Below, piece by piece: positions 52,061 to 64,000 of a DNA stretch of 64,000 nucleotides. Both the position numbers and the translations under genes were made by a program. The stretch spans positions 34,356,879 through 34,420,878 of the forward strand of contig CM054182.1 of NCBI GenBank assembly GCA_028829895.1, in the 5' to 3' direction. A model generated the notes under the pieces. The model ran no database searches and was not told the DNA's origin. It was given only the letters and a program-made list of their open reading frames with translations. How positions within the stretch are numbered: the stretch's first letter is position 1; every line of letters starts with the position of its first letter. The stretch is from Sinotaia quadrata (lineage: Eukaryota; Mollusca; Gastropoda; Architaenioglossa; Viviparidae).

Positions 52061-52266
52061 GTAAAATAGCTAGTATATGCTTAAAATTGTTGATTGTTTT
52101 TCCTTTATAATTCTATTTATCATGTCAAACTAAGAGAGTTGAAATTGGGCAGGAGAAGGAAAATCTGCTCAAGTCTGTCCAATTTCAACTTTTCTGGTTA
52201 CTTTAACATGATAAAGAGAATTATAAAAGAAAAACAATCACTAATTTTAAGCATAAACTATTTTAC
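52061..52266. repeat. Long imperfect inverted repeat (hairpin), ~92-nt arms
   Basis: The left arm 52061-52152 pairs with the right arm 52175-52266 across a 22-nt loop. Matching blocks from the outside in are 'gtaaaatag', 'tatgcttaaaatt', 'gattgtttttc', 'tataattct', 'tttatcatgt', 'gttgaaattgg' and 'cag'. Identity between arms is high with small bulges. It may be a foldback or MITE-type element, or a transcribed hairpin, since it lies in the intron. No clear target duplication is visible. Confidence 0.8.
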
Positions 52267-52389
52267 ATACCACTCTCCAACTGCTGTAATTATTATGCAA
52301 TGTGTGATTGGGTTTAGTATTGGACAGGTCTGCTTACTAAACTGGTCTTCAGAAGTAATAAGAGTTGTTGGCTTTTAAATATCTAGTAT

Positions 52390-52620
52390 TCAGAGTTGGA
52401 GGTAGGGTGCTAACTCAAAACTCTCAAAGTTTGCGATCCACGACAATCTGTCAAAGAACGCCTTGGCAAGTTAACTAAGGGATCAAGGCTGAGAAGGGAT
52501 AGTTATTGACAAAGGAGTTTGCCTAGACTATGAACTGCATTCCCTGAAATGGCTAGGACTGGCGCCTGAGTTGCCAGCCTTAGGAGGCTCTATGTTGTTA
52601 GCCATCTGTGCTTTTCGACT
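52390..52620. other. GC-richer unexplained patch
   Basis: Higher GC and several CpGs compared with the surrounding intron. It has no open frame bounded by splice sites and no A/B box. It may be an old repeat or a conserved element. Confidence 0.3.
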
Positions 52621-55234
52621 TTATTTTTTTTGCATGAATGTGTTGGTTCACTATTTTTGCTTCTTATTTTGTCCAGACCTTGTCACCTTTCTAACCGAAT
52701 AAGTTTGTATTTTGCTTGAATGTGTTAGTTCCCTTATTCTTGAATGCTTGTTTCAATATGTAATCGCTTTTGCAATTCACCTTGAGTGTTCTGTTTGTTT
52801 GACCAACTTTGCAAACCACCAAAGTTTTACTTTATTATTGGTTCACCTACTTTCTGGTCTCTTTACAACTCATTTGTGAATTGTGGTCAATTTTATTTAA
52901 TCAAGGGCATGGAGTTAAAAACTTGTTTCTCATTTTGTAGGGTTATTAAGTGCATTTATATGAATTTTTGTGGCTTTTTGTTGTCTAGACAGTACTCTGG
53001 GGAATAGCATTGGTGATAAATGTACAGCAATTAACATTTGCATTTTGATCTGTTCCTTGACAGTGCAACAGCTCTGTCACTTAGCTACATTTCTGTATGA
53101 TTCATTGTATTCTGAATTGCCAAAAGACTTTTTTTCTCTATGATCTTTTCCTTAAGCAGTTTTGCTCCATATAAATTTATAGTTTGTTTCTTGAAGATGT
53201 AATTATTTTCCATTTCATACTTTTTCTACGGTGGATTAATGAAGATATAATATGTCTTCAGATTATTTATATTTCTTTGTTTGTTCTTTGGAGATCTAAT
53301 ACTAATAGTTCTTCAGTTTGTTTATATTTTGTTTTTCTTGAATCACAGTGTAATTCTTTTCTGCTTTTCCCTCTTACGTTTTTTTTTAAGATGCAAAGCA
53401 TAGCAAAGCTTGTTTATGTTTCTTTATGATCTGTTGTTTTTTTTAATATATTTTTGTAAAATATGTTTATTTTTGTAATAGTGCTTGCTACATTTTACTG
53501 TAATTATAGTAAAAATAATGCCTTTTCAACTATACAGATAACAGAATGCACACTAGCTTTTTTCTGTTGTTTGCTGAATGATGGAATTGTAGAATTAATG
53601 CACTTAATTATTAATACTTCATTTACTTGTTAAAATTGTCCTGTAATATGATATAGTTCAAAGAGATGCTTGTGCTGACTGTATTGTTAATGTTATATAA
53701 TTAACTTTTAAAAAAAAATTAACAAAGTTAAAGTAGCAAATAAAATGTTGACCCAGAATATTTCACAAAAAATGTGAAAGGCATTTTAACCATTTTATTA
53801 ATTTCACAAGGTACTGTCCATTTGGAATGACTTTTAAAAAAAGAAAATATGGCAATTGGATGCTATAACAAGTATAATGCTATTCATCATCTTAAGTTTG
53901 CACTCATGAAAAATAGAATTTGGTTGGCCAACTCAGCATCAGTTTTTTAATAATGTTAACCAGATTAGCTGTGTTGAAAATGCTTTCTCTAAAATGCAAA
54001 GAATAACCTAGACTGGGGGCAAAGATGTCTGGACTAATAAAAATAAAATAAGTGTTGTGAGCTCAGCAGTTACTATTTGCTTTAAACATAATAGATTTGT
54101 ATGAAATCATTATTCTTTTAGTGAAACTACAACCAATATTTGGTGATGGTAGAACCCGTATCCGGTATAAAGGCAATAATGTGGAATTTGTTTTTGCATC
54201 ATATTCACCCCACATCTCTTCTTCCCTTTTGTACTTTTAGGAGAAAATTTTTATATATTTATTTGTCAATTTTTGTTGAAACCTTGTTATCTGCCTGACA
54301 AACGTATAGGCATATATTTTATCCTGTATTTAGAATGTATTTTGATCTTTTTGTTTTTCAAAACATTGTATCCTCATAGTCATACTAGTAAGGAGTCACT
54401 CATTATACAATTGCAGTTTGGTGCTATAGTGAATCTCGTGCTATATACTATAAAAGTCCGGTGTTTAATTTTTTTTTTTTAAATACAACAGCCTCAGGAT
54501 ATTTTATTAACCTTTCATTGAACGAACATCAGAAGAACACTTCAGTGCAGATATTTGTAGTTTTTCAATTATTTTACTCAGAATCTGTTTATTATAACAA
54601 ACATTTGTTTTCCATTTTGAAAGATTTTTTTACTTAATCTCTTCATTTTTATGTGTTTAGCATCTGATTTGGGTTGGGGTATGGTCAGAAGTGTTTGCGA
54701 GAATAATGAGTGGTCTCTGTTGTCACTGCATTGATCAAGACGTATAACTGTTAACTAATGCAATTTGGGAGCAGTGGCAATATGCGTTATTGTAGCTTCA
54801 ATAAGGATTAATTTGCAAAATATATTAACTTTTTTTTTTAAAGGCATTTTCGTATAGGTGCCTTGCAAGTGTCTTAAATGTTATTGATTAGAGTTCATGA
54901 AGCTCGCATCCCAGCTTATAGTTTATTTCAGATAAGCTTCCTGTGTACTTCTTCACAAGTTTTGTATCCGGAAGAGAAAAACAAAAAGTAAAAACAAAGG
55001 CTTTAAATGAAATGTGATGAATCCTAAGGAAAAACTCTACCTCACTCATCCCTAAAATAACAATTTACTTTGCATAAATGAATAGTCATTTACTGAATGT
55101 TAGTTAGTGTTTGCTTTGGTGGTGGTGATAGTAATGAAGAGGAGTTTTTCCACTCATCTCAGGTGGTCCTTTACTGTTTCAAACCCTTCCAAGAGATTGT
55201 TTGCTTTGAAAGGAAACAAGCTGATTGCACTAAC

Positions 55235-55335
55235 TATTCCCACTACCCTCCAGGGCTGGAGTAATAGAAATTGAACCTAGAAGTCTTATTTATCATGAGG
55301 ATCATCTCACTCTTCGGTGATGCAGTAGTAATTTT
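55235..55335 (-). mobile_element. Weak tRNA-derived SINE fragment
   Basis: On the minus strand 'ttctaggttcaatttc' resembles a B box, preceded by 'gatcctcatgataaat' at the right distance for an anticodon arm. The A box is poor and there are no ends. Confidence 0.3.
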
Positions 55336-58300
55336 AAACTGGCAGTAGTATCACTTCAGTATTGCTAACAGCATATGTCGAAACAACCTGTGTTATATTT
55401 TAAGTTTTGGATTTTGTTGTTTGGTTAAGTTTTTATTCTTTTCTCTTATTTTAAATCTCTTCTCTCTCTCTCCTTCCCTTCCCATTCTGATAATTGACAG
55501 TATAAAAAATAAAACTGTTCAAGTACAAAAAGTATTGCAAGTGTTGATTGACAAAGGGGTACCCGCCCATTATGAAAATGAAGCATGAAAATAACTACAT
55601 CTGCAGCCACTGCCATGCATACTTGCCTGGCCTTTGACAGGCTGTTTTACCCAGACAAGGGGGGTGGGACTCTTGCTGCAAAAGTCCTGAGAAAAATGAC
55701 TCATACTATAAACCATCCCTTCATTGTCATTGTAGGGTAGGGGTAAAGCATTTTTATGGTAGATTTAGGCTTGCATTTTATAAGTTGTTCATGGGTTGTA
55801 TAAGTTTAATGCTATGTATTATTTCACTTTTTTCAGATGTTTGGGAACCCAATATGGCACACAATCCCTAATATTGTATTTCAATTTAAAGTTTAATCAA
55901 GCTAAAGTACATTTAAACAAGTCATCTCAGAAAGGACTTTATAATTGTAATCTTAATAAGATAATAAGATTAATAATAAGATTACAGAAAACAGTAACAG
56001 ATCCTGCACAAGAGTACTATCACTGTTCATAAATGATTTATTTTATGTTTAATGCGATATCATTTCTGCTTGCTTCTCTAAATGCTAGTATGGGCAGCTA
56101 GATATGTTTATTCCATAAATTAAGAGGAGTTCAATGGCACACAGTAAACATTGACTTGATTTGTTTGGTACTTTATTGACAGTGGGTCAGTGATAAGGAA
56201 AGATATAGAGGAATATTTTTAGCTTATGTCAAAAGACACTATTTATGTGCACCTAAAATCTTTCTCAACAGTTTGTTAGACATATTTACTGCAGTAGTTT
56301 TAAAAATCATTTAACATAATCACTGTGATTGAAACTTTTTCACCTGTTGTGGAGTGTTATATTTTTGAACATTTATTGGAATTTTTGGATTTGTTATTAC
56401 TCTTTGCATAGGTAATAATAGACACATAGAAGGCTGATTCCAAGGTTAACAAGCAAAATTTAAAATTTCCTTGTCAAGCAAATAATAAGAGTACTTTTGA
56501 AATTAAGACATTATTCATTATTATTTTAGTTTTTATTGCAGCTTCTCTTCATACTGTCTTAGTCACATGTATACACACAGATTCATGAGATGTAAGAAGA
56601 TAGATATGTTCTTTAAAAAAATGGTACGTTAGCTGAAGAAAACATTTCAAATTCATATCTAAATATTAAAAAACTTCAAAAGAAAAATGAAACCACTATT
56701 CCTAATCTCAGAGACACATATACACTATTCATGCATACTGATTACCACATAGAAAGGAAATGTCATTTCATACATATAAACAAGATACACTGTATATCGT
56801 GAGCCAAGAGTAGGTATACACTACTGATTGGGTCATGTTTATCTGTTAGGTTTTCGAAACGTCCTCCATCAACATTGCAACATTTCCTTCTATTGTTCTC
56901 AATACCTCTAAAGTAAAAGGAATAATAAATAAATAAAATAAAGTGCCATGATCCGATCAGTACTCTATAGTCTATACCTACTTTTGGTCCATCCTATATA
57001 TTTTAATGGATATTGTCTTAGAATCAATTTGTACTGAACAACATTGTTATAGTGTACTACCCAGACCTAGATCATCATTGAAGTTCAGATTACATGTAAT
57101 TTGTTATGTTTAAGTAAATATCTAACCATCAGCATAGTAATGCTATTCAGTTAACGAACTTGAACTGCAAACACTAAATTAAAAATCATTATATTCTCAC
57201 CACCTTTGTTCTCAAATGAGTCAAACACTTTTAAGGGGCCAAAACTTTGAATAAGGCGTTCTTTTGTCTTTGGGCTTTCCTCCCTTTGTCTGACATGCAG
57301 ATATTGCAGACTGCTGATGAGCACAAGATGACTCAGAATCGATAAAAGCAAGATTGGCCACAAACTTGGTTTGCATCTGTCACCCTAAAAGCTGCTTGCT
57401 CTCTACCCGCTCTACCCAGTCATTTTCCATGCTGCTGGGAAGTTTGTTGTTACCAAGATTTTGTCTTTTTATTTTAGAAAGGCATAAAAGAGTTAAAGAA
57501 TTTGGGACAGTTGTCAGCAAACTCTGGCTGCTAGTAGTAGTAATTATTTGCTATACACATTCACTTAACAAGAGGTAGAGTATGAGTATTTTTTGTTAAT
57601 TCTAAATTATTTTAGTTGAATATGCATTTTTGTCTTGAAAAAAAATGTAAACTAAAAAATCTACTATAAGTATAAGCATTTAAAACAGTTCATGTACACA
57701 CATGTTTACTATTTACATTGCTGATTTATCTATAGTTTACTAATCACATTTAGTTATTGATTTTCTTATTAACAACAAAAAGTATACTAAAACTGAATAA
57801 CAATTGTCACAGTCTATCCCATTTGATTAAGGGATCTAGATCAGTGGTATAAGAGTAGTCATATTATTTGCAAATTGCTACAGTTGCAACAGTAAAAATA
57901 ATTCTTGTTTCTGAGGGGGTGGGGAACCCACAGTTAAAATATTTTTTTGCAAATGCACATATTAAAGTAAAATTTTAATAGATTGATTACTCAGGAGCCT
58001 GAACTTTAACTACCTTTCAAAACATTTCTTTCTCATCACCTTTAATCTCAAAATATTTTAAGGAATATCCTTCTGTAGATGGTCCACAATAATTAAAACA
58101 AAGCTAGATATATTATATAAGTTAAAATATATCTTTATGTACTTGTTTACCTATGTTGAAAGATATCTTTATATTGTTGGGTTTTTTAAAGTTACATGAT
58201 TGTCATTTTTTCAGTTAAAGTTTGCTGTTTGAGTAGTATGTTTCTTGATTCCCACTCTTCCCACATTTTATTTGGTACTTCTGTTTGGTAAATAAGGTAC

Positions 58301-59141
58301 CTTTGTTTCTTTGTTATGTACCATTTACTTTGAATTCAAGTATCTGCATCTTACTAATCAATATTTGTCACCTATTAATATACAAAATATATACTCAAAT
58401 TATTCTTTTTAAAAACTGTCACAATGTAGTAATTTTATTGTTCCATTCATCTTATTTGCACAGTGCTGTGATTACAAAATTGAATATTAAAAAATCCTGT
58501 TTCTGAAAATAAAATAGTTAAAATATTATTCTGGTCATGTGCATTAATGAACCGTAACTACTAACTTTCAGAACATTATTCTTATCCTTTTTGTTCTCAT
58601 ATATTTAAGTCACAGTTAGTGGTGCTCAATAATAAAACAAAACTAGATGTATTACTTATTTGAAAGATTCCCACTCTTCATTCCTAATTCTTATTTGATA
58701 TATATAATGTGCATTAGTTTTTTAATTTTATATGTTGAGTTTAAATTCTTTAGATGTAGAATTTAAAAGTTTATTTACAGTCGTTATTGTCTGTGCATTA
58801 ATGTTGGATAGGCCCATATTCAAAAAATGTTTTTCATTATTTTAAGGGATTTCCCCATAATTAACACATTAGGTACATGTATCAGTTCTGTTGTGTTTTT
58901 TCCTAATTATAAATTAAAGATTTTGGTGTTTTTTTACTTGCATTCTTTTTTTTAAAAATTGAATTTTAATAAGAGTAAATATTTGGAATACCCTTTTACC
59001 TATTTTGTTAACACCCGAGGCACTTAAATGCAGTACTTCAGTATATTGAGAGAAAACAAAGGGAACCCGCATTTATGCATGCGGCTGCAGTTTTGATCAC
59101 GTCTGACCTCTTCGCATGCTGTCTGGTGCCAGTGCAGAATA

Positions 59142-59304
59142 CAGTAATACCCTCTCACTGGTACAGATAGTCGCTCCACAACACGTCTGGTGGATAAGCG
59201 AACTAACACGCGCATTGGGTTAAGTCCCTTCAGTACACATTACGCACGACCAGCTTGCGAACGAGCGCTGTTGACCGCGAACTAGTGAGGAGGGTGTGTG
59301 TGGA
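59142..59304. mobile_element. Possible small DNA-transposon remnant
   Basis: CAGTAATACCCTCTCACTGG after a TA (59140-59141) resembles a pogo/Tigger-like end. About 130 bp on, 'actagtgaggagggtg' is a partial inverted match, but its outer end does not complete the repeat or the TA. Confidence 0.25.
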
Positions 59305-62186
59305 ACTGACATAGATTACGAGTATTGCGCTGACTTGTATCTGTTTTGTTGAACAATGATCTTACGTAATGGTAGTGCGAAGCTTAAGAGTAAAGAAGCT
59401 TAGGTAATTGCGTTTCAGATGTAAACTAACCACTCAGTTTCCTTTTACAGCTTTTGTGCTGAATACTTTCATTCACTTCTGCTTTTTCGTAAAATTAAAT
59501 AGCAATTTAAATTTTTAAAAAAAAGATACACGGCTTGTATTAACGAGTATTGTTTCATGGGGTATGTATCCCGTTTTTGAGCTTGGTCAGAGAATTTTTG
59601 GAGATTCACAGAATACATATGGAAGAGATCAGACGACTAAATATTCAGTTTGGGTCAGTAATTAATGAACAATCAACTTGTTTTTTTCTATTATTTCGTT
59701 GTATCCATTTTTACCTCATATCTGTAAAGATTAAATCATGCAAAATGTCACGCCGGTTTACTTTTATCTACTCTTTCCATTCAGTTTATGCTCTCCATCG
59801 TTTTCTGGCAGTAGAACTAAGAATTGTTTGATTTGTGTTAAAATTGAAGTAAACTCATTCAACAAACAATTGTGTCTGATCTTATTCTTCAAAATTTGAT
59901 GCAATAGGAAGAAAAAAAATCAAATAGCCAGTTGTGTAACATTGTTGTGTTCGTACTGGTCATGCATGTGTGACACTTTTAAAACCTAAGTGCATATGTT
60001 ATTGAGACAAAAATTATGAAAATAAACCACACCCCAGACAACATATACTCTAGATCGAAGCCACTTATTTGTCAATAGTCAGTGGGCAGTTGTAATTACA
60101 CTTGTTGCTAGGCATGTGTATGTTATGGTAGGGTCTTTGTGTGTACAGTACCATACACTGTATTGTACTTTGATGTATAAGAAAACAACAAAACTTAAAA
60201 TGAACAATGCAGTCAGTGTATAACTATTCTCAAAACTTTCAGATCTACTGACCTGACCAGCGCGGCTATGGTCACATTATTTATTCTTCTATTCTATCCC
60301 AACCCTATCCTGCTTTTTAAACAAACGACTACTTCAGTAAAAATGTAAACGTTTTTCAAAATATATACATGAAGTCTGTAAGTGGGTTTGTCTTGATGTT
60401 GGAGGGAGCTGGAGCGGGCTTCTTGCCGTGCAGATCTTCCCCCCCCCCCTCACCCCAATACAAAATGCATGCAAAACAATGAGCTATATATATAGTAGGG
60501 CGGTATATACTGGCTTTGTAAAAATGGTATTTCATGTATCATTTCTAAGCCAACAGCCACTGGCGCAAATGTTGCGACTATCACTCCCACCCTTTAACTC
60601 ACTCCCCCTCCCCCCGCCGCCACACACACACACACATAAAGCGCACTCCATCTTCTTACATGTGAGCCGCGTCGCTTGCTGCAGAACTGGAAGTTGAGAG
60701 AGATAAGGATGATAACGAAGGGAAGAGAAAAATAAAGTTTTTAAGGAAATAGTTTTGCAGCAGTGAATTTCAAAAGCGCGCGTACATAAACACACACATA
60801 CACGATGCTTCTACATTTGTTTATAACTTGTCTTACTCCATGTCGGTTTTAATGTACTGTAATGACAAAAAAAAAATTCCAAGAGAGCCTGTTAATCTGT
60901 TGAAAGTACTGCTTGAACTGCCGATCTGCCAGACTGAACTAAAACCAGATCTATTTTGTAAAGTTGACTGTTTAAAAAGAAAAACTTTGAGATGATTCTT
61001 TTTATTGTTAATCTCACTTTAAGAATTACAACTAATAATAATAATGAGTAATAAGTAGTTGGCAATTCAAGAAAAAGTTTTACTTATTTCTTTTCCAGTC
61101 TGATCTGAATATCGATCGTTTTATTCACTCATGCCTACCTGTCCAAAGTTTCATGACAACAATTTCTGTCATCTTGAATCTAAATTTTCTTCTCATTTAC
61201 CGATTCAGTAGCAGCTTGATAATAGTGCCACGTTACAGGCACACTCGGCTTCTTGAGCTGTGTGGGATGCAAAGTTTAGAAACTTCCTAACACCCTTCTC
61301 ATATTACATAGCACGCTCTGTGAGGGTTCAGCCAAACTTGGAATCCACCAACCAGATTACTGTAGGCCCTTTGCCAGCTCCCCTAACAGACCAACCAAAC
61401 TCCTTCTTTTACCCCAGGTTTGTACAGTTAGGCATCTAGTAGCTGACTTTGGAAGTTAAATTCTGGAAGCAGCTATCCGGCCATCTTGTACACTGTGTAA
61501 ATTCGTGTTCTAGAGGGGGGAAGTTTTTGGTTTTAGTTATTAATTGTTACATACAACTCGTAAACGGATGATGTGGCCTGCCCCACTTGCAGCGAAACCT
61601 CTGGTAATAGTATGTTTTTTCCAACTTAATTCTCTCTTTTAATGTCTTTTAGATTTTTTTTTAAAAATAGACCAAGAAATCTTATGCCTGTGTGTAACTC
61701 TGCGTGTGTGCGTGAGGAGTTGACTATTGGTTTCGTTCATTCTCACCGCATCGGATGTAATCGCTTAATGAGTAACTAGTCCACTAAAACTGCATGTATT
61801 CTAGTATAGTGAACCGGTATGCGTTGTACTTATACTAGTGGTATCCAATAGGCGCATCAACTCAGAGTGGTATTGGCTTGCCAGTGTGTGCAACATGTGG
61901 CTGGTAAGCACAGGACATCGCTAATTTGCATCCATTGTGCCGGGTCATAATTCCTGCCAGGCTGCTGGTGTGCTTTCCAGTTCCGTCCATCCATGGGGGA
62001 ATCGGTGTCATTTCCCAAGAAAATACCAACATTCATTTCCGCTTGTAGACGGTAGGAGACTACGCTGAGAAGGGGCAGCCACGCTGCTTATGTTGTTCGT
62101 TTGGGGTTAAAGGGATGCGCCCTTGTAGTTTGTGAGAAGTTTTAGTCCAACTTTTTCTGGTCTTTCTCGAGTTGTGTGCCAAACAG

Positions 62187-62241
62187 ATGTGGATGATGCC
62201 TGTACGGATGCCGCCACCTGGTCCTGTCTTAAGAATGGTTG
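62187..62241 (+). CDS. Weak candidate internal exon (55 nt)
   Basis: A pyrimidine-rich stretch ending ...GTGTGCCAAACAG precedes ATGTGGATGATGCCTG, and the frame runs to GGTTG|GTAAAG with GT at 62242. Starting in phase 0, as all upstream donors require, it encodes MWMMPVRMPPPGPVLRMV and ends in phase 1. The composition looks more coding-like than its surroundings, but the acceptor tract is interrupted by purines and I recognise no family. It could equally be an alternative first exon starting at this ATG, or chance. Confidence 0.25.
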
Positions 62242-62300
62242 GTAAAGTTGTCAGTTTTCTTGTTGGCTCCCCCACCAAAAAAAGAAGAAATGTTACCCAC

Positions 62301-64000
62301 CCACCCTTTGTTAGGATTTATTTCCTTAATATCAACACAGTTGTTGAGTGCCTAATTAGGTTAGTACTTGAAGTGAAACACGTGTACAAGTACTTTTGTT
62401 TCGCCGCTCTTCATCGACACTCTAAGCTTGAGCTGAGAGTTAAAATGTGTACACTGAGCTTTCAATAGCAGATACAAATTCAGTAATAGCAAAGAGCACT
62501 ATTTATTGTTTACTTTTGGGTCCCCGTTGTTGATGTTTTTTCTATTAACATTATAAACATGCTGTGGGAGGATGCCATTACTGGTACTTGACACAAAAGT
62601 TCAAATTATATTTTTTAAATAGTTACTTTATATAAACATGGACTTGAACAATCATGAATATTGATTTGTATTTCTATTTTAGGTAATTGCTTATAATTTT
62701 TGTGTTTGATTGCAATTAAATGGTGTGGGATTTCATTCTTGTAAATAGTAAAAAAATAAGAATAAAATATTTTTATTTAAGGTTTGTTTAATGAATAATT
62801 TAGTATTTCAGTTATTATTATTTTTGCTTATTTTTCCTCTTTCACATATATATGTATTGTCAAATAAATGATGGTCCTGTACATGGTTTTATGACGAGAC
62901 AATTTCACTATGTTTTATCATGTAATAACTGTTACAGACTCTTTTGATAACTAGTCAAAAGGGTTGATTGAATAATTTGACATATATAATTATTAGGAAT
63001 TGTTTTAGTACAATATCCATTTTGTTTTCTTGCTCACCATGTGAAGGAAGCAGTTTGTTGAGTTTAAGCAAGAAGAGGATAAGTATATTTGCTGAAAAAG
63101 TACTTTCAGCAACATAGCTAACTTATAGGCCCAGGGGACAAGCACCTGTTTTATATCTTAAAATTCATGTGACTAGCCACAGCCTGATGAGGCCCCAACC
63201 GGGATGCAAATAATTCATATTTATAACTTTTTACCATCTGTTTAGCTGAGTTGCTAAAGATTCAAAATATTCAAAGCTGAATGATATAGTAGCCTATTTA
63301 ATATGTGTTCAGTATACTTAAAGTGACTTAGTCACTTGAGTTACTTATTTTAGTGACATATTTCTAAATCCCCCTTATTTTCTGTTTATAGCATTATTTA
63401 ATCTGTTCTACATAACACGTTACATTTAATGTGTTGAATAGATCATTCACTCTCTGTTCAATCCAAATTCCCTTGTTTAAATACACCCATTGTATTTTTT
63501 GCTGCTGTTATAGGGCATCCATTGTAGTTATTGTTTATAGATGAATAAACAATTATTTTTTTAGTGAGGGGGTGATTTGTGTTGGTTGTTTTTAGTTGGC
63601 AATAATGCAAACTGCCTTACAAATTTCACTAATTTAAAAGTTATAATTCTAAGTACTATTTTTGCAATCAAAATGTTGAGTTCTTTTTCTGCTACACCTA
63701 TTTATTATTGTTTGTTAGGTTTTTGTTGTTGTTGTTCCCCCCTTCCCAACCAAGTGGACTAAATTGTAACATACCTGTTATTCTACAGAGGTAGGTTTTT
63801 CCCCTCCTTTATAACAAACTAGGTAGTTCTTTAATATTTTTTTTAACAGTTCTGTTTACTTACAATTAAATCAATGATAGTAGAAACAAAATACTTTCTA
63901 GCATTAGAACACCTGACTCTCAAAGTAAAACTCATGCATTGGTTTCTGCCTAGTACATGCTACCCAATCGCTGGTCAATGTAAGCACAATAATTATCTTT
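62301..64000 (+). other. Long intron, part 3: AT-rich, CpG-poor
   Basis: Returns to CpG-poor AT-rich sequence to the window edge. No exon, RNA or transposon is supported. Confidence 0.5.

Larger units (their letters stand above)
43401..58999 (+). other. Long intron, part 2: AT-rich, CpG-poor
   Basis: About 15.6 kb with no supported exon. The longest frame (49723-50109) starts at TTG and has AT-driven hydrophobic composition. Notable items are a hAT-like end at 49031, the hairpin at 52061-52266, a GC-richer patch at 52390-52620 and a tRNA-like fragment near 55300. Confidence 0.55.
59000..62300 (+). promoter_or_regulatory. Second CpG-normal pocket inside the intron
   Basis: CpGs are frequent at about 59020-59360 and again at about 60240-62230, with CpG-poor sequence between and after. 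An octamer ATTTGCAT (61924-61931) is followed two bases later by CATTGT (61933-61938), a POU-like plus SOX-like pair. Purpose unknown; enhancer or promoter activity is inferred from composition only. Confidence 0.35.

Noticed and set aside
57151..57363. Minus-strand frame with a signal-peptide-like start
   Set aside because: The apparent start is TTG, not ATG, and there is no promoter or further exon.

Overview
This is an animal nuclear window, most likely from a mollusc or other lophotrochozoan. It is AT-rich, contains long (GT)n/(AC)n microsatellites, minisatellites, tRNA-derived SINE-like pieces and LTRs, and has almost no continuous coding sequence. The phylum is inferred from repeat style and CpG pattern, not from a diagnostic gene.

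Layout. Positions 1-27 kb are gene-free, repeat-dense intergenic DNA. They hold about a dozen unrelated minisatellite arrays (units 25-70 bp), two polypurine tracts, several microsatellites, four to six degraded SINE-like pieces, and one family of long LTR-type elements. That family has three end-to-end copies, at 847-2668 (-), 11209-12865 (+) and 16181-17666 (+), each with TG...CA-type ends (one 5' end is mutated) and 5-bp target duplications. Two truncated copies face each other at 14190-14844 and 15333-15630. No LTR internal coding region is visible.

At about 27.25-27.73 kb there is a CpG-rich promoter-like segment with a CCAAT box. It is followed by an ATG in a good context, an in-frame upstream stop and a 198-nt coding exon (27736-27933) that ends at a strong GTAAGG donor in phase 0. 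I do not recognise the protein. From about 28.2 kb to the end the sequence is unique, AT-rich and CpG-poor, and I read it as one very long first intron. CpG-normal pockets interrupt it at about 39.15-43.4 kb and 59.0-62.3 kb. The first pocket holds two candidate alternative first exons (donors at 41698 and 42832) that also end in phase 0. The second holds a weak candidate exon at 62187-62241.

Inside the intron there is a short hAT-type MITE with perfect 8-bp target duplications (34519-34716) and a striking inverted repeat of about 206 nt (52061-52266). No rRNA, intact tRNA, CRISPR or complete gene was found. The most useful leads are the LTR family, the CpG pockets with phase-compatible alternative exons, and the intronic hairpin.
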